NCBI RefSeq assembly: GCF_000724485.1
Contig: NZ_CP007739.1
Span: 2,216,843-2,280,842, forward strand
Source of the DNA: Bacillus methanolicus MGA3
Lineage (GTDB): Bacteria > Bacillota > Bacilli > Bacillales > Cytobacillaceae
Direction: 5' to 3'
Length of the DNA stretch: 64,000 bases
Position 1 is the first letter of the stretch. The number at the start of each line of letters is the position of its first letter. Under the pieces are notes generated by a model. It did no database searches and was not told the DNA's origin. It saw only the letters and a program-made list of their open reading frames with translations. A program made the position numbers and the translations under genes. Below are positions 1 to 8,125 of this stretch, piece after piece.

Positions 1-746
1 GGCTGGTACTTTGCTAGGAACTTCGCGGACAAATCACCTGCGATCCCTGTTAGTATGGCGAAAATAAACGCTGACGTAACCGTTAAATGCAATGCTTTTT
101 TCGTATACTCCGTGATTCTTCCTCTTAACATTTGGATTGCCGCAATCGTGGCCAGGATGAAAGCAGATGTTACGTAAGCAGTTGCCAACACGTGAAAGGT
201 TTTCGTTGGTGTTGCCGGATTAAACATAGCTTTGATAGGGTCTAATGTCTTAATCACACCATTTACCAATTCGAAGCCTTGTGGTGTGTTCATAAACGCA
301 TTTACAGTCGTAATAAAGAACGCAGACAATGAGGCTCCAAGCACAATCGGAATTGATAACATCCAATGATAAAGCGGGTTTTTAAATCGATCCCACGTAT
401 ATAAATAAATTCCTAAGAAAATGGCTTCAAAGAAGAATGCGAATGTTTCCAAAAATAAAGGCAAACTAATCGCTTGTCCTGCAATTTTCATAAAGCTCGG
501 CCATAAAAGTGAAAGTTGCAAACCAATACATGTTCCAGTTACTACTCCAACCGCTACCGTAATGACAAACCCGCGTGTCCAACGTCTGGCAAGCAATAAA
601 TAGTGGGAATCGTTCTTTTTAATTCCAATAAATTCCGCAATCGAAACCATCAAAGGGATGCCAACCCCAATTGTTGCGAAAATAATGTGGAAGGATAACG
701 TTAAAGTTGTTAATATGCGGCTTAGTAAGACATTATCAAATTCCAT
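1..746 (-). CDS. ythA: Cytochrome bd-type ubiquinol oxidase subunit I, partial (3' end outside window)
   Basis: Membrane subunit of a bd-type terminal oxidase that passes electrons from quinol to oxygen. The first ~248 residues are visible, with ATG at 746 behind GAGGTGTGAAC; the 3' part lies beyond position 1. His20 in the first helix matches the family's conserved heme-ligand histidine. The segment ETFAFFFEAIF carries the two conserved acidic residues of the haem/proton region. Several long hydrophobic helices follow. The N-terminus (ATIGVGIPLM, WTRGFVITVAVGVVTGT) is closer to the YthA/CioA branch than to B. subtilis CydA, so ythA is my best name and cydA the alternative. Rex-like operators lie just upstream. 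Confidence 0.85.
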   Translation of the reverse strand, partial: MEFDNVLLSRILTTLTLSFHIIFATIGVGIPLMVSIAEFIGIKKNDSHYLLLARRWTRGFVITVAVGVVTGTCIGLQLSLLWPSFMKIAGQAISLPLFLETFAFFFEAIFLGIYLYTWDRFKNPLYHWMLSIPIVLGASLSAFFITTVNAFMNTPQGFELVNGVIKTLDPIKAMFNPATPTKTFHVLATAYVTSAFILATIAAIQMLRGRITEYTKKALHLTVTSAFIFAILTGIAGDLSAKFLAKYQ

Positions 747-842
747 TTGTTCACACCTCTCTTTTGATTGAGTTTCACTATTTTCACTATATTCATAGTA
801 TAAAGCGTGTTTTGCCTCATGAGCTTCTAAGCTTTGAACACT

Positions 843-883
843 TTGTGACAAAATTCACGAATTTTTTGTGACAAAATTTCAAA
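843..883. promoter_or_regulatory. Tandem Rex-like operators upstream of the oxidase gene
   Basis: Positions 843-860 read TTGTGA-N6-TCACGA, one base from the Rex palindrome TTGTGA-N6-TCACAA. Positions 866-883 repeat the left half and spacer (TTGTGACAAAAT) with a degraded right half. The two copies start 23 bp apart, about two helical turns, so two dimers could bind the same face. Rex represses respiratory genes when NADH is high, which fits the leftward oxidase gene starting at 746. Binding is inferred. Confidence 0.65.
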
Positions 884-995
884 AATACGAATTCCGTCTT
901 GTGCAGCGTGCCCTAACGCACCCATCAAAAATTTGCGCTAGAATTTAATATCAGTTGCATTTCACTGCCCCTGGTGCTAGTAGTGTCTGACACAA

Positions 996-1030
996 CAAAA
1001 AACAGGCCCGATTTATCAATGGCCTGCCTG
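996..1030 (-). terminator. Rho-independent terminator of yqkB
   Basis: On the minus strand a stem CAGGCC/GGCCTG (1021-1026 with 1003-1008) is followed by a run of six T (with one further T after a G). It lies 10 bp past the yqkB stop. The neighbouring 983-993 is a short palindrome, GTGTC-T-GACAC, of unknown role. Confidence 0.75.
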
Positions 1031-1039
1031 ATCTTATTC

Positions 1040-1369
1040 TTATGGTTTTGTTTTATCAAAAAAGCTCATTCTTCCATTTAATATCTCACCCTGACTTTTT
1101 AATTGAAAGCAATTAGCGCTTTCTAAAAAATCAATTTTCATTTTTTCATCTAGAAATACTTTTTTCGACTTCTCTACAAAAATACTTCTGCTGTTTGTAA
1201 TAATCTCTTCGTCGTCACTGTCTGTTTCGCTGACGTACCAAAGAGCCGTTACACCGTTTACGGCACAGCCGCATCCGTCTGTATCGTATTTTAACTTTAA
1301 ATAACCTGTTTTTCCCGCCGTTTTCTCCTCGAGTTTACTGGCAGCCGCTTCTGTTAACGTGATTTCCAC
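1040..1369 (-). CDS. yqkB: HesB/IscA-like protein YqkB
   Basis: Small (109 aa) protein of the iron-sulfur biosynthesis (HesB-like) fold family. The motif DTDGCGCAVNGVTALW matches the YqkB branch, where the paired Cys-Gly-Cys replaces the spaced cysteines of A-type carriers; LVEKSK-like and MKIDF segments also match. It starts at GTG 1369 behind GGAAGGAG with 8 nt spacing. It is a single gene with its own terminator. The biochemical role of YqkB is not established, so a function in Fe-S assembly is inferred from fold alone. Confidence 0.88.
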   Translation of the reverse strand: MEITLTEAAASKLEEKTAGKTGYLKLKYDTDGCGCAVNGVTALWYVSETDSDDEEIITNSRSIFVEKSKKVFLDEKMKIDFLESANCFQLKSQGEILNGRMSFFDKTKP

Positions 1370-1480
1370 CTGAATGACTCCTTCCTAGTTGTATACCTTA
1401 TTATAGCATTTTGCCTGTTGTTTAAATCTATTCAAAATAATCGACTGGCATTTCTGCCTGCAGTAAAAAAGTGTTCATTC

Positions 1481-1828
1481 TTATCTGGCGGAATCATCTG
1501 CAAACCGGACATCAGCAATATTTGAAATTTCAATCTGGTGCACTTCGTCAAAACGATCGACCACATGGAGTTTTTTGGCTATTTCATCCCAGTAATGAAT
1601 CGTGCCGATGACGATCTGGTACCTCCGTCCCCTGTAATACGTAATTGCCACGCTTTTTCCAAATTCCATTGCTTCCGCCATCACTTCATTCATTACTTCA
1701 AGCTGCTGTTCATCGGGCTCCATTTTGTTCTCGTACATATCTTCCTTTGCCCAGTCTCTGAGCAGCTTTACATGTTCAGGAAGCATCATCGATGTCCATT
1801 TTATTCTTCCTCGGTCCCGTATCATCAT
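1481..1828 (-). CDS. yqjX: YolD-like family protein (YqjX type)
   Basis: A 115-aa protein of the YolD-like family, recognised by the N-terminal DRGRIKWTSMMLPEHV segment and the C-terminal Sm-like stretch YYRGRRYQIVIGTIHYWD. Such proteins are usually encoded next to UvrX/YqjW-type Y-family polymerases and are thought to be accessory to translesion synthesis. Here it follows the polymerase gene by 23 bp on the same strand, so the two form one operon under the LexA boxes near 3.15 kb. ATG 1828 follows GAGGTGGAGAT. Molecular function is unknown. Confidence 0.85.
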   Translation of the reverse strand: MMIRDRGRIKWTSMMLPEHVKLLRDWAKEDMYENKMEPDEQQLEVMNEVMAEAMEFGKSVAITYYRGRRYQIVIGTIHYWDEIAKKLHVVDRFDEVHQIEISNIADVRFADDSAR

Positions 1829-1851
1829 ATCTCCACCTCACTCCAGTTCAT

Positions 1852-3111
1852 TTACATTTTATGACCGCCAACGAGAGTCGCCCGGTGTCTGGCTGTTCCG
1901 GCTTCCGTATAGGAAACTGCCCGCAGCAATGCCCCTGATCCAAACCGGCTGCGAATGCGATCGACAGCATAACCGAGTTCGTGTTTTTTCCAGCCGTTTA
2001 AATCAAACAGGCTGAGCTGCATCTGATTATCATCGACGATGTTTCCAAGTGAAACGGAAATTTTTCGGACTGTTTTTCCTTCATAAAATTCATTAAAAAG
2101 ATCCAGACAAACCCGGTAAAGGTCCATTGTTACGTTTGTCGGCTGCTCAACCGTCCGGGAGCGGTAAAAACCGCCGCCGAATTCATCCTGGCTGTAGCCG
2201 AGGCCAAAGCTGATCGTCCTTCCTGCTTTTTTATGGTTTCGGGCTCTTCTCGCCACCTCTTCACACATTTCCAATATGACAGCTTTAATTTCATGCTCTT
2301 CCTTGTAGTCGCGCAAAAGGATCTGGCTTTTTCCAAAGCTGATCTGCCCTTCCATAATCGGCGCCCCGATATCGGAAAGATCGACTCCCCACGCATGATA
2401 ATAAAGCTGGTTCCCCATGATTCCAAATTTCTTTTCAAGTGCTTTCAAGTCGTAGCGGGCCAATTGCCCGACTGTGAAAATGCCCATGCTGTTGAGCGTT
2501 TTCTCGACACGTCTGCCGATTCCCCACATTTCCCGGAGCGGGGAAACGTTCCACAGTTTTTTTGGCACATCATCATATGTCCATTCGGCAATCCCGTGTT
2601 TTTTTGCTTCAAGATCAAGGCAAAGCTTTGCCATAAGCATATTGGGACCGATGCCAATCGCACACGGCAGCTGAAACTCCCGTTTAAGGTCATCCCTGAT
2701 TTTTTTCGCAATTGTCATCGGATCACCCCAGAGATCAATAACGCCGTCTACTTGGATAAAACTCTCATCGACACTGTAAGTATGAATCGCTTCTTTTGGG
2801 ACGTAACGGTGAAATACACGGGTAATTTCAGTGGAAATCCGCAAATACGTTGCCATTTTCGGCTCTACTAGTTGGATACGGGGATCATCAGGAATTTCAA
2901 ACAACCGGGAACCGGTCTTAACGCCAAATTCCTTTTTCAACCGGGGAGATGCAGCAAGAACGACACTTCCCTGCCGTTCTACATTCCCGACAACAGCCAA
3001 ATAACATTCAAGCGGATCAAGGCCAAGCATGACAGCGGAACAGCTTGCATAAAAGCTTTTCATATCAATGCATAAAATTTTATTGTGCGGCATCTTGCTG
3101 TAATCAACCAT
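1852..3111 (-). CDS. polY2: Y-family DNA polymerase PolY2 (UvrX/YqjW type)
   Basis: Translesion polymerase of 419 aa. The catalytic carboxylates are visible as Asp16 in CIDMKSFYAS and Asp115-Glu116 in YSVDES. The little-finger region follows, and the beta-clamp binding motif QLSLFDL sits near residue 367. The sequence matches the UvrX/YqjW group rather than DinB (IDMKSFYASCSAV, SPRLKKEFGVKTGSRLFEI). ATG 3111 is preceded by GGAGG with 7 nt spacing. Two LexA-box-like palindromes and a TATAAT -10 lie upstream, consistent with SOS control as known for B. subtilis yqjW. Confidence 0.92.
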   Translation of the reverse strand: MVDYSKMPHNKILCIDMKSFYASCSAVMLGLDPLECYLAVVGNVERQGSVVLAASPRLKKEFGVKTGSRLFEIPDDPRIQLVEPKMATYLRISTEITRVFHRYVPKEAIHTYSVDESFIQVDGVIDLWGDPMTIAKKIRDDLKREFQLPCAIGIGPNMLMAKLCLDLEAKKHGIAEWTYDDVPKKLWNVSPLREMWGIGRRVEKTLNSMGIFTVGQLARYDLKALEKKFGIMGNQLYYHAWGVDLSDIGAPIMEGQISFGKSQILLRDYKEEHEIKAVILEMCEEVARRARNHKKAGRTISFGLGYSQDEFGGGFYRSRTVEQPTNVTMDLYRVCLDLFNEFYEGKTVRKISVSLGNIVDDNQMQLSLFDLNGWKKHELGYAVDRIRSRFGSGALLRAVSYTEAGTARHRATLVGGHKM

Positions 3112-3132
3112 GATCCTGCCTCCTTAAAATTT

Positions 3133-3146
3133 CGAACATACGTTCT
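3133..3146. promoter_or_regulatory. LexA box (proximal to polY2)
   Basis: CGAAC-ATAC-GTTCT differs at one base from the Bacillus LexA/DinR box CGAAC-N4-GTTCG. It lies just downstream of a minus-strand TATAAT at 3152-3157, so bound repressor would cover the polY2 start site. Confidence 0.8.
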
Positions 3147-3170
3147 ATATCATTATACCCATATATTAAG

Positions 3171-3184
3171 CGAATATGCGTTCG
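3171..3184. promoter_or_regulatory. Second LexA-box-like palindrome between polY2 and yqzH
   Basis: CGAAT-ATGC-GTTCG differs at one base from CGAAC-N4-GTTCG. It is centred 38 bp from the first box and near the expected -35 region of the polY2 promoter. It may also affect the divergent yqzH. Confidence 0.65.
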
Positions 3185-3284
3185 ATTTCAATGGAAATTT
3201 AACTACAAATTTCTTGATATCGGCTTTCTTGCCAGTGTGGCACTTTTTCTTGGAAACGGTATAATCGAATTTGAGGTGGAAGCG

Positions 3285-3479
3285 ATGGAGAAAAAATTTG
3301 TGATGAAAATGATCGAAAATTGTTTTAAGCAATACGGACATAGCCGCGAGTCGCTTCCGTTAAGCGAAGACGACTGCGAACGGCTCTATCAAAAAGTAAT
3401 GGATTTGATAGAAGAGGAGCCGCTTGGCAATTTATATACAATCGTCAATGATGTTGTTTATGAATACTTAACAGAGTAG
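3285..3479 (+). CDS. yqzH: YqzH-like small protein
   Basis: A 64-aa protein starting at ATG 3285 (MEKKFVMKMIENCF) behind GAGGTGGAAGCG. A longer reading frame from 3237 lacks an RBS. It matches YqzH by its N-terminus, the PLSEDDCERLYQKV segment, the end VYEYLTE, and its position divergent from the YqjW/YqjX pair, as in B. subtilis. It is acidic, probably helical, with no signal or membrane segment. A TATAAT at 3260-3265 may be its -10 element. Function unknown. Confidence 0.78.
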   Translation: MEKKFVMKMIENCFKQYGHSRESLPLSEDDCERLYQKVMDLIEEEPLGNLYTIVNDVVYEYLTE

Positions 3480-3488
3480 TGAGGAGGA

Positions 3489-3535
3489 ATTTCTTCACTT
3501 TTATTCACAAATAAATCGAATAAAAGTGAAGAAAT
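3489..3535. repeat. Perfect 18-bp inverted repeat downstream of yqzH
   Basis: Arms 3489-3506 and 3518-3535 are exact reverse complements around an 11-nt loop, starting 10 bp after the yqzH stop. There is no U-tract on either side, so it is not a canonical intrinsic terminator. It could stabilise the yqzH mRNA 3' end. Confidence 0.8.
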
Positions 3536-3584
3536 CGCCAGTAGCGGTTTATCATTTGATCAGTATATTACGGGTCGCAAACGG

Positions 3585-3702
3585 GAAATAGTCGATATAT
3601 CTGAAAAGTGGTCGTTATACACGGGAAAGTGGTTGATATAATCGAAAAACGGTCGATAAACCATGGAAAGTGATTGATATATCCGAAAAGTGGTCGTTAT
3701 CG
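3585..3702. repeat. Degenerate tandem repeat with alternating 22/19-bp units
   Basis: Units begin with GAAAAGTGGTCGNTAT or GAAAGTGRTTGATAT. Boundaries fall at 3585, 3603, 3625, 3644, 3666 and 3685, giving lengths of 22 and 19 bp in alternation, so the higher-order period is 41 bp. The period is not a multiple of three and no RBS/start reads through, so it is not coding. It fills the gap between yqzH and yqjQ, which converge. Confidence 0.75.
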
Positions 3703-3745
3703 TATCAGAACCCGTTATTAAAAAATGACATATTTTTTGATATCC

Positions 3746-4537
3746 CTATTTTTGATTGAATGCTTTCTTGCCGAGCCGTTCAAATAACCGCGGAAATAAC
3801 GTGTAAATGATGCTTCCCGCATTCATCCAGCGGGGAAGGTTAATTTCCCTGGCAGGGGTAAAAATCTTGTCGACAACTTTTTTGGCTACATATTCAGGCT
3901 GAAGCATAATCCTCTTGACATTCTTTACGTATGTACCTTTCTCATCGGCAATTTGAAAGAAATTGGTCGCAATTGGCCCCGGATTGACTGCGGTCACATA
4001 TACATTATAATCTGCAAGCTCCATCCGCAAACTGTTTGTATAGCCGAGAACAGCATGTTTTGTTGCCGCATAAACGCTTGATTTCGGCGTAGCAATTTTT
4101 CCAGCTTGGGAGGCAATGTTGATGATATGGCCAGAACGCTGCTCTCTCATTTTCGGAAGCACCATTCTTGTGCAAACCATCAGCCCGATCACGTTGACAT
4201 TGAACATCCCTTTCATTTCATCGATTGTCGCTTCGTGTGCTTCACGGAAAATTCCAAAACCTGCATTGTTAATTAAAACATCGACCCGGCCGATTTCTTC
4301 GCATATTTTTTTGAATACTTCCTGGATTTGATCAGTATCGGACACGTCGAGCTTATATACATAAACCCGGACACGGTACTGCCCTTCAAGCTTTTTCTTC
4401 AAATTTTCCAGTTTATCAATGCTTCGGGCAAGCAGGACCAGATTTGCTCCACGTTCAGCACAAAGCCTGGCAATTTCCGCGCCAATTCCCCCTGATGCCC
4501 CGGTAATGATGATATTTTTGCCTTTAAACCTTTCCAA
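3746..4537 (-). CDS. yqjQ: Short-chain dehydrogenase/reductase YqjQ
   Basis: SDR-family NAD(P)-dependent oxidoreductase of 263 aa. The cofactor loop TGASGGIG is at residues 12-19, NNAG follows mid-protein, and the catalytic Ser and Tyr-x-x-x-Lys are in INIASQAG and YAATK. A hydrophobic C-terminal segment (SIIYTLFPRLFERL) suggests membrane association. The start is TTG 4537 after GAGGTGA; this RBS sits at the end of yqjP, which is 14 bp upstream, so the two are co-transcribed. The substrate cannot be read from sequence. Confidence 0.88.
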   Translation of the reverse strand: MERFKGKNIIITGASGGIGAEIARLCAERGANLVLLARSIDKLENLKKKLEGQYRVRVYVYKLDVSDTDQIQEVFKKICEEIGRVDVLINNAGFGIFREAHEATIDEMKGMFNVNVIGLMVCTRMVLPKMREQRSGHIINIASQAGKIATPKSSVYAATKHAVLGYTNSLRMELADYNVYVTAVNPGPIATNFFQIADEKGTYVKNVKRIMLQPEYVAKKVVDKIFTPAREINLPRWMNAGSIIYTLFPRLFERLGKKAFNQK

Positions 4538-4551
4538 TGATTTAGGTCACC

Positions 4552-5514
4552 TCATTTAGCCTTAAAAATATAAGTTTGATTATCTTTCATTATATCAATC
4601 TCACCTAATGAGTCTAAATAGTCAAGCTGGGCGATCGTCTCTGAGATTGTGAGCGATAGTTCCCGTTCATAAACGGCCGGGAATAAGCGCTTGCAAATTT
4701 CAAACACGGTAAGCTCTTCGTTTTCAAGCCATTTTTTTACTTGCATAGCCCTTTCATGCTGGCGCTCCAGCCTTTTTTCTATCAATTGATGAACGTCCGT
4801 AATGTCCGTGCCATGTCCCGTATACATCCGTTCAATCGGAAAATTAAGCAGCCGTTTGATCGAGTTATTATATTGGAGCTGAGGCTTTGGACGCTCGGTC
4901 TTGCCTGGCAGCGGGGGCTCAAGCAAAGGATTCGGGGAAATCGATGCCAATAATAGGTCTCCGCCAATTACAATCCCGTCTTTTTTTCGCCATAACGCAA
5001 TATGGCTCTGTGCATGGCCTGGTGTTTCAAGTACTTTCCAATCGTCCAGCCCAGGCGGATTTCCGTCTTCGGCCAGCGTTCCTGTGAGGGATCTATTGCA
5101 TGAAAATTTCAGTGACTTTTTCATTATATCAATAAAAGAAAAGAACTTTTCGGGAATGCCAAATTCGACAAAAAGCTTTCGATAAAAATCATCATGCTCC
5201 TCAAAAAAGGATTGATTCCTGTTTATCCATCTCTCATTTAAAAAGTGGCCGTAAACTTCCAATGACGGCGAAAAGCGGTCAAGCAAACCAGAGTGGTCCG
5301 GGTGATGATGCGTCAAAATAACTTGTTCAATATCTCCTGGATGTAATTTTAAATCATTAAGCTGGCTTTTCAATGCTTCCCATGCTGATTCAGTATTCGG
5401 GCCGACATCAACAAGAGTCAGCCGATCCCCTTTTATTAAGAAAACATTCACGTCACCGACCGCAAATGGCGTCGGCAAGGTAATCTTTGCAATTCCATTC
5501 TTCCATTCAGTCAT
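4552..5514 (-). CDS. yqjP: MBL-fold metallo-hydrolase YqjP
   Basis: Metallo-beta-lactamase fold hydrolase of 320 aa. The metal-binding motif THHHPDH supplies His69, His71, Asp73 and His74. Further ligands are in TPGHAQSHIALW and the C-terminal YTGHGTDI. The C-terminal ~80 residues resemble the winged-helix extension of LACTB2-like family members. ATG 5514 follows AAGGAG. It heads a two-gene operon with yqjQ, as in B. subtilis. The substrate is unknown; a hydrolase acting on a thioester or phosphoester is a guess. Confidence 0.88.
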   Translation of the reverse strand: MTEWKNGIAKITLPTPFAVGDVNVFLIKGDRLTLVDVGPNTESAWEALKSQLNDLKLHPGDIEQVILTHHHPDHSGLLDRFSPSLEVYGHFLNERWINRNQSFFEEHDDFYRKLFVEFGIPEKFFSFIDIMKKSLKFSCNRSLTGTLAEDGNPPGLDDWKVLETPGHAQSHIALWRKKDGIVIGGDLLLASISPNPLLEPPLPGKTERPKPQLQYNNSIKRLLNFPIERMYTGHGTDITDVHQLIEKRLERQHERAMQVKKWLENEELTVFEICKRLFPAVYERELSLTISETIAQLDYLDSLGEIDIMKDNQTYIFKAK

Positions 5515-5694
5515 TTTTTTAACTCCTTAAATCGTTATATTTGTATAAAATTCATCGGGTCCAAATTATGTATAATGTCATCCAGTCGCGCATATTCTAG
5601 AATACATAAATTAGTTTATCGCTCTTTTTGTAAATTGTCATTATTTTCACATAACTTTTTTTTAGATAATTTAAAAAATAGTGCAAGTTTCCAC

Positions 5695-5724
5695 TTGACA
5701 GATACGCATGTTTTCTTGCATAAT
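5695..5724 (+). promoter_or_regulatory. Sigma-A-type promoter of the proI T-box leader
   Basis: TTGACA at 5695-5700 and CATAAT at 5719-5724 are separated by 18 bp, placing the start about 25 bp upstream of T-box stem I. Confidence 0.7.
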
Positions 5725-5758
5725 CACAATTAAAACTTATTATGTAACGAAGCAATGA

Positions 5759-5998
5759 GTAAGGCCAGTAGATGGAAAACGGCGAAAGAGAGTGAAGCTC
5801 ACCGGCTGAAAGGCTTCACCGCCCTCTTGACCATTGAACCTACCTTACGAGCTGTTAGGCAAACCTAAACGCAAATCCGGCGTTATCGGATCAGAGCTGC
5901 ACCTTTTCTGCTAGGCTTGACAGCCTTGAAAAGGTGAATGAAGGTGGTACCACGGAAGATAGACCTTTCGTCCTTTGCGGATGTAAGGTCTTTTTTAT
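5759..5998 (+). promoter_or_regulatory. Proline-specific T-box riboswitch upstream of proI
   Basis: Stem I closes with GTAAGG (5759-5764) and CCTTAC (5843-5848). Its 5' side carries the CAGTAG motif. The specifier loop 3' strand is TTGAACCTA, with the proline codon CCT at 5839-5841. The conserved T-box sequence AAGGTGGTACCACGG is at 5941-5955. The competing terminator is AGACCTT (5961-5967) with AAGGTCT (5985-5991) plus a T run. Uncharged tRNA-Pro should favour readthrough into the proline biosynthesis gene. Confidence 0.93.
5961..5998 (+). terminator. T-box-controlled intrinsic terminator
   Basis: Seven-bp stem AGACCTT/AAGGTCT with a 17-nt loop and TTTTTT tail, following the T-box sequence. 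It is expected to form when tRNA-Pro is charged. Confidence 0.88.
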
Positions 5999-6047
5999 TT
6001 TCATAAAATACAGAATGTTGAAATAAAAGATATGGGAGGAAACAAAA

Positions 6048-6887
6048 ATGAAGAAGCTTACTTTTGTCGGAGCAGGTTCGATGGCGGAAGCAATGATCTC
6101 CGGAATGCTAAAGAGCAACCTGATAGAGAAAAACGGCATTTGGGTAACGAATCGAAAAGATGACGACAAGCTCATCCGCATGAACCGGGAGTATGGTGTG
6201 AATACCTCGTACGATTTAGAAAAATTGTTCTCGAATGCAGATGCTGTAATTTTAGCGATGAAACCGAAAGACGCTGCAGCAGCAATTACCCGCATTAAAG
6301 AATACTTAACAGAAGATATGCTGATTATTTCCGTTCTGGCGGGAATATCGATTTCCAGTATTGAAGAGCTTTCCGGCAAATCGCTGGCAATCGTAAGAGC
6401 GATGCCGAATACATCAGCAGCAATCAGGAAATCAGCAACCGCTATAGCTGTTAATAAAAAGGTTACAGATCACCAAAAGAAAATCGTAAAACAAATGTTT
6501 GAAACAATCGGGCTAACAACTTTTGTTGAAGAAGAACAACTTGATGCTGTAACCGGCCTGTCCGGCAGCGGCCCGGCTTATATTTATTATCTTGTCGAAG
6601 CAATGGAAAAAAGTGCTGCTGAAATTGGTCTTGAAAAACAAGTTGCAAAACAATTAATTGTGCAAACGCTGCTCGGAGCGGCGGAAATGCTGACGAAAAC
6701 ATCTAAATCGCCGGAGCAGCTGCGCCGGGAGGTAACAAGTCCCGGCGGAACAACAGAAGCCGGCATTAAAGTTCTCGAGGCCCATGACGTTCAGCATGCT
6801 TTTATATCCTGCATTAAAGAAGCAACCGCACAATCTAAACGCCTAGGAAGCATGTTAAACACAGAAGCAGTAACAGTAAAGCAGTAA
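6048..6887 (+). CDS. proI: Pyrroline-5-carboxylate reductase
   Basis: Reduces 1-pyrroline-5-carboxylate to proline with NAD(P)H, the last step of proline synthesis. The protein (279 aa) has the N-terminal Rossmann motif FVGAGSMAEAM, MPNTSAAI in mid-protein, and the signature GLSGSGPAYIYYLVEAM with TSPGGTTEAGI in the helical C-terminal domain. ATG 6048 follows GGAGGAAACAAAA. The proline T-box directly upstream and the position next to yqjP match B. subtilis proI. Confidence 0.96.
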   Translation: MKKLTFVGAGSMAEAMISGMLKSNLIEKNGIWVTNRKDDDKLIRMNREYGVNTSYDLEKLFSNADAVILAMKPKDAAAAITRIKEYLTEDMLIISVLAGISISSIEELSGKSLAIVRAMPNTSAAIRKSATAIAVNKKVTDHQKKIVKQMFETIGLTTFVEEEQLDAVTGLSGSGPAYIYYLVEAMEKSAAEIGLEKQVAKQLIVQTLLGAAEMLTKTSKSPEQLRREVTSPGGTTEAGIKVLEAHDVQHAFISCIKEATAQSKRLGSMLNTEAVTVKQ

Positions 6888-7065
6888 TCACATTTTCGAA
6901 TAAGTAAGGTTAGGTTCGCTCCGGTTTTCTGGCGTATAAAAAAGTTTGAATGTGAACAAAATACCGGTTAAAAAACTTGCGGAAAAACGATTGAGCAGTT
7001 CATTTCCTATTCCAATACAGCACTGATATACTTTTTATATACGAAAAGGAATGGAGGCAATTCGT

Positions 7066-8085
7066 TTGGAAGCAAAACTGTTTTCACCATTTACAATCAA
7101 AAATACAACATTTAAAAATCGAATCGTTATGTCCCCCATGTGTATGTATTCCAGCCACAATAAGGACGGCAAAGTCCAAAATTGGCATTATACACACTAC
7201 GTCAGCCGGGCGGTCGGGCAAGTCGGGCTTATTATTGTCGAAGCCACTGCCGTTACTCCACAGGGCCGAATTTCCACTCAAGATTTGGGGATTTGGAGCG
7301 ACGAACATATTGATGGGCTGAAGAAGTTAACAGAATTAATAAAAGAACATGGTGCGAAGACCGGTATCCAGATCGCCCATGCCGGACGAAAATCGACAGT
7401 AGAAGGCGAAATAGTTGCTCCGTCTGCCATCCCGTTCAACGAACAAATGAAAACGCCAAAAGAAATGACAACAACAGAAATAAAAGAGACAATTCAAGCG
7501 TTTAAAAAGGGAGCCGAGCGAGCAAAAAAAGCGGGCTTTGATGTAATTGAAATACATGCAGCCCATGGCTACCTGATCAATGAATTCTTATCGCCTTTAT
7601 CCAATCAACGCACAGATGAATATGGGGGTTCGCCGGAAAACCGCTACCGCTTCTTAAGAGAAGTCATTGATGAAGTGAAATCCGTTTGGGACGGCCCTCT
7701 CTTCGTCAGAGTATCTGCAAGCGATTATCATGATGAAGGCTTATCAGTAGACGATTATGTTGTGATGAGCCATTGGATGAAAGAGCAGGGAGTCGACCTT
7801 ATTGATGTCAGCTCAGGCGGTCTTGTTCCCGTACATATAAAAGTTTATCCTGGCTATCAAGTTAAGTTTGCCGAAAAAATTAAGCACCAAGCCGGCATTT
7901 TGACAGGGGCGGTCGGGCTTATTACTTCCGGCCTTCAAGCAGAGGAAATTTTGCAAAATGACCGCGCTGATCTCATTTTTCTCGCCCGCGAACTGCTAAG
8001 GGACCCTTATTGGCCAAGAACAGCCGCAAAAGAACTTGGTGCAGACATTGAAGCACCAAAGCAATATGAACGGGGTTGGATTTGA
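7066..8085 (+). CDS. namA: NADPH dehydrogenase, old yellow enzyme family
   Basis: FMN-dependent ene reductase that reduces alpha,beta-unsaturated carbonyls and possibly nitro compounds with NADPH. It is 339 aa from TTG 7066. I chose TTG because ATGGAGG at 7051 serves as the RBS, and this start matches the YqjM N-terminus. With it, Cys26 and Tyr28 (SPMCMY) fall exactly at the YqjM redox-sensing and substrate positions. EIHAAHGYL holds the two substrate-binding histidines, and the C-terminal ERGW carries the arginine that reaches into the partner subunit. It is a monocistronic gene with a strong terminator. Confidence 0.95.
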   Translation: MEAKLFSPFTIKNTTFKNRIVMSPMCMYSSHNKDGKVQNWHYTHYVSRAVGQVGLIIVEATAVTPQGRISTQDLGIWSDEHIDGLKKLTELIKEHGAKTGIQIAHAGRKSTVEGEIVAPSAIPFNEQMKTPKEMTTTEIKETIQAFKKGAERAKKAGFDVIEIHAAHGYLINEFLSPLSNQRTDEYGGSPENRYRFLREVIDEVKSVWDGPLFVRVSASDYHDEGLSVDDYVVMSHWMKEQGVDLIDVSSGGLVPVHIKVYPGYQVKFAEKIKHQAGILTGAVGLITSGLQAEEILQNDRADLIFLARELLRDPYWPRTAAKELGADIEAPKQYERGWI

Positions 8086-8125
8086 GCTTAGAACAATCAT
8101 ACCAAATCTGAGATCAAACAATACA

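Noticed and set aside
2233..2871. 212-aa plus-strand open frame inside polY2
   Set aside because: It is the antisense shadow of a conserved polymerase gene, has no RBS, and its sequence is low-complexity hydrophobic/Phe-rich as expected from reading a GC-poor gene backwards.
3585..3702. Possible CRISPR array
   Set aside because: Units are contiguous, degenerate and 19-22 bp with no constant repeat/unique spacer pattern and no cas genes nearby.
5891..6379. 162-aa minus-strand open frame over the T-box and proI start
   Set aside because: It crosses the riboswitch terminator and the RBS of proI; antisense shadow without promoter or RBS.
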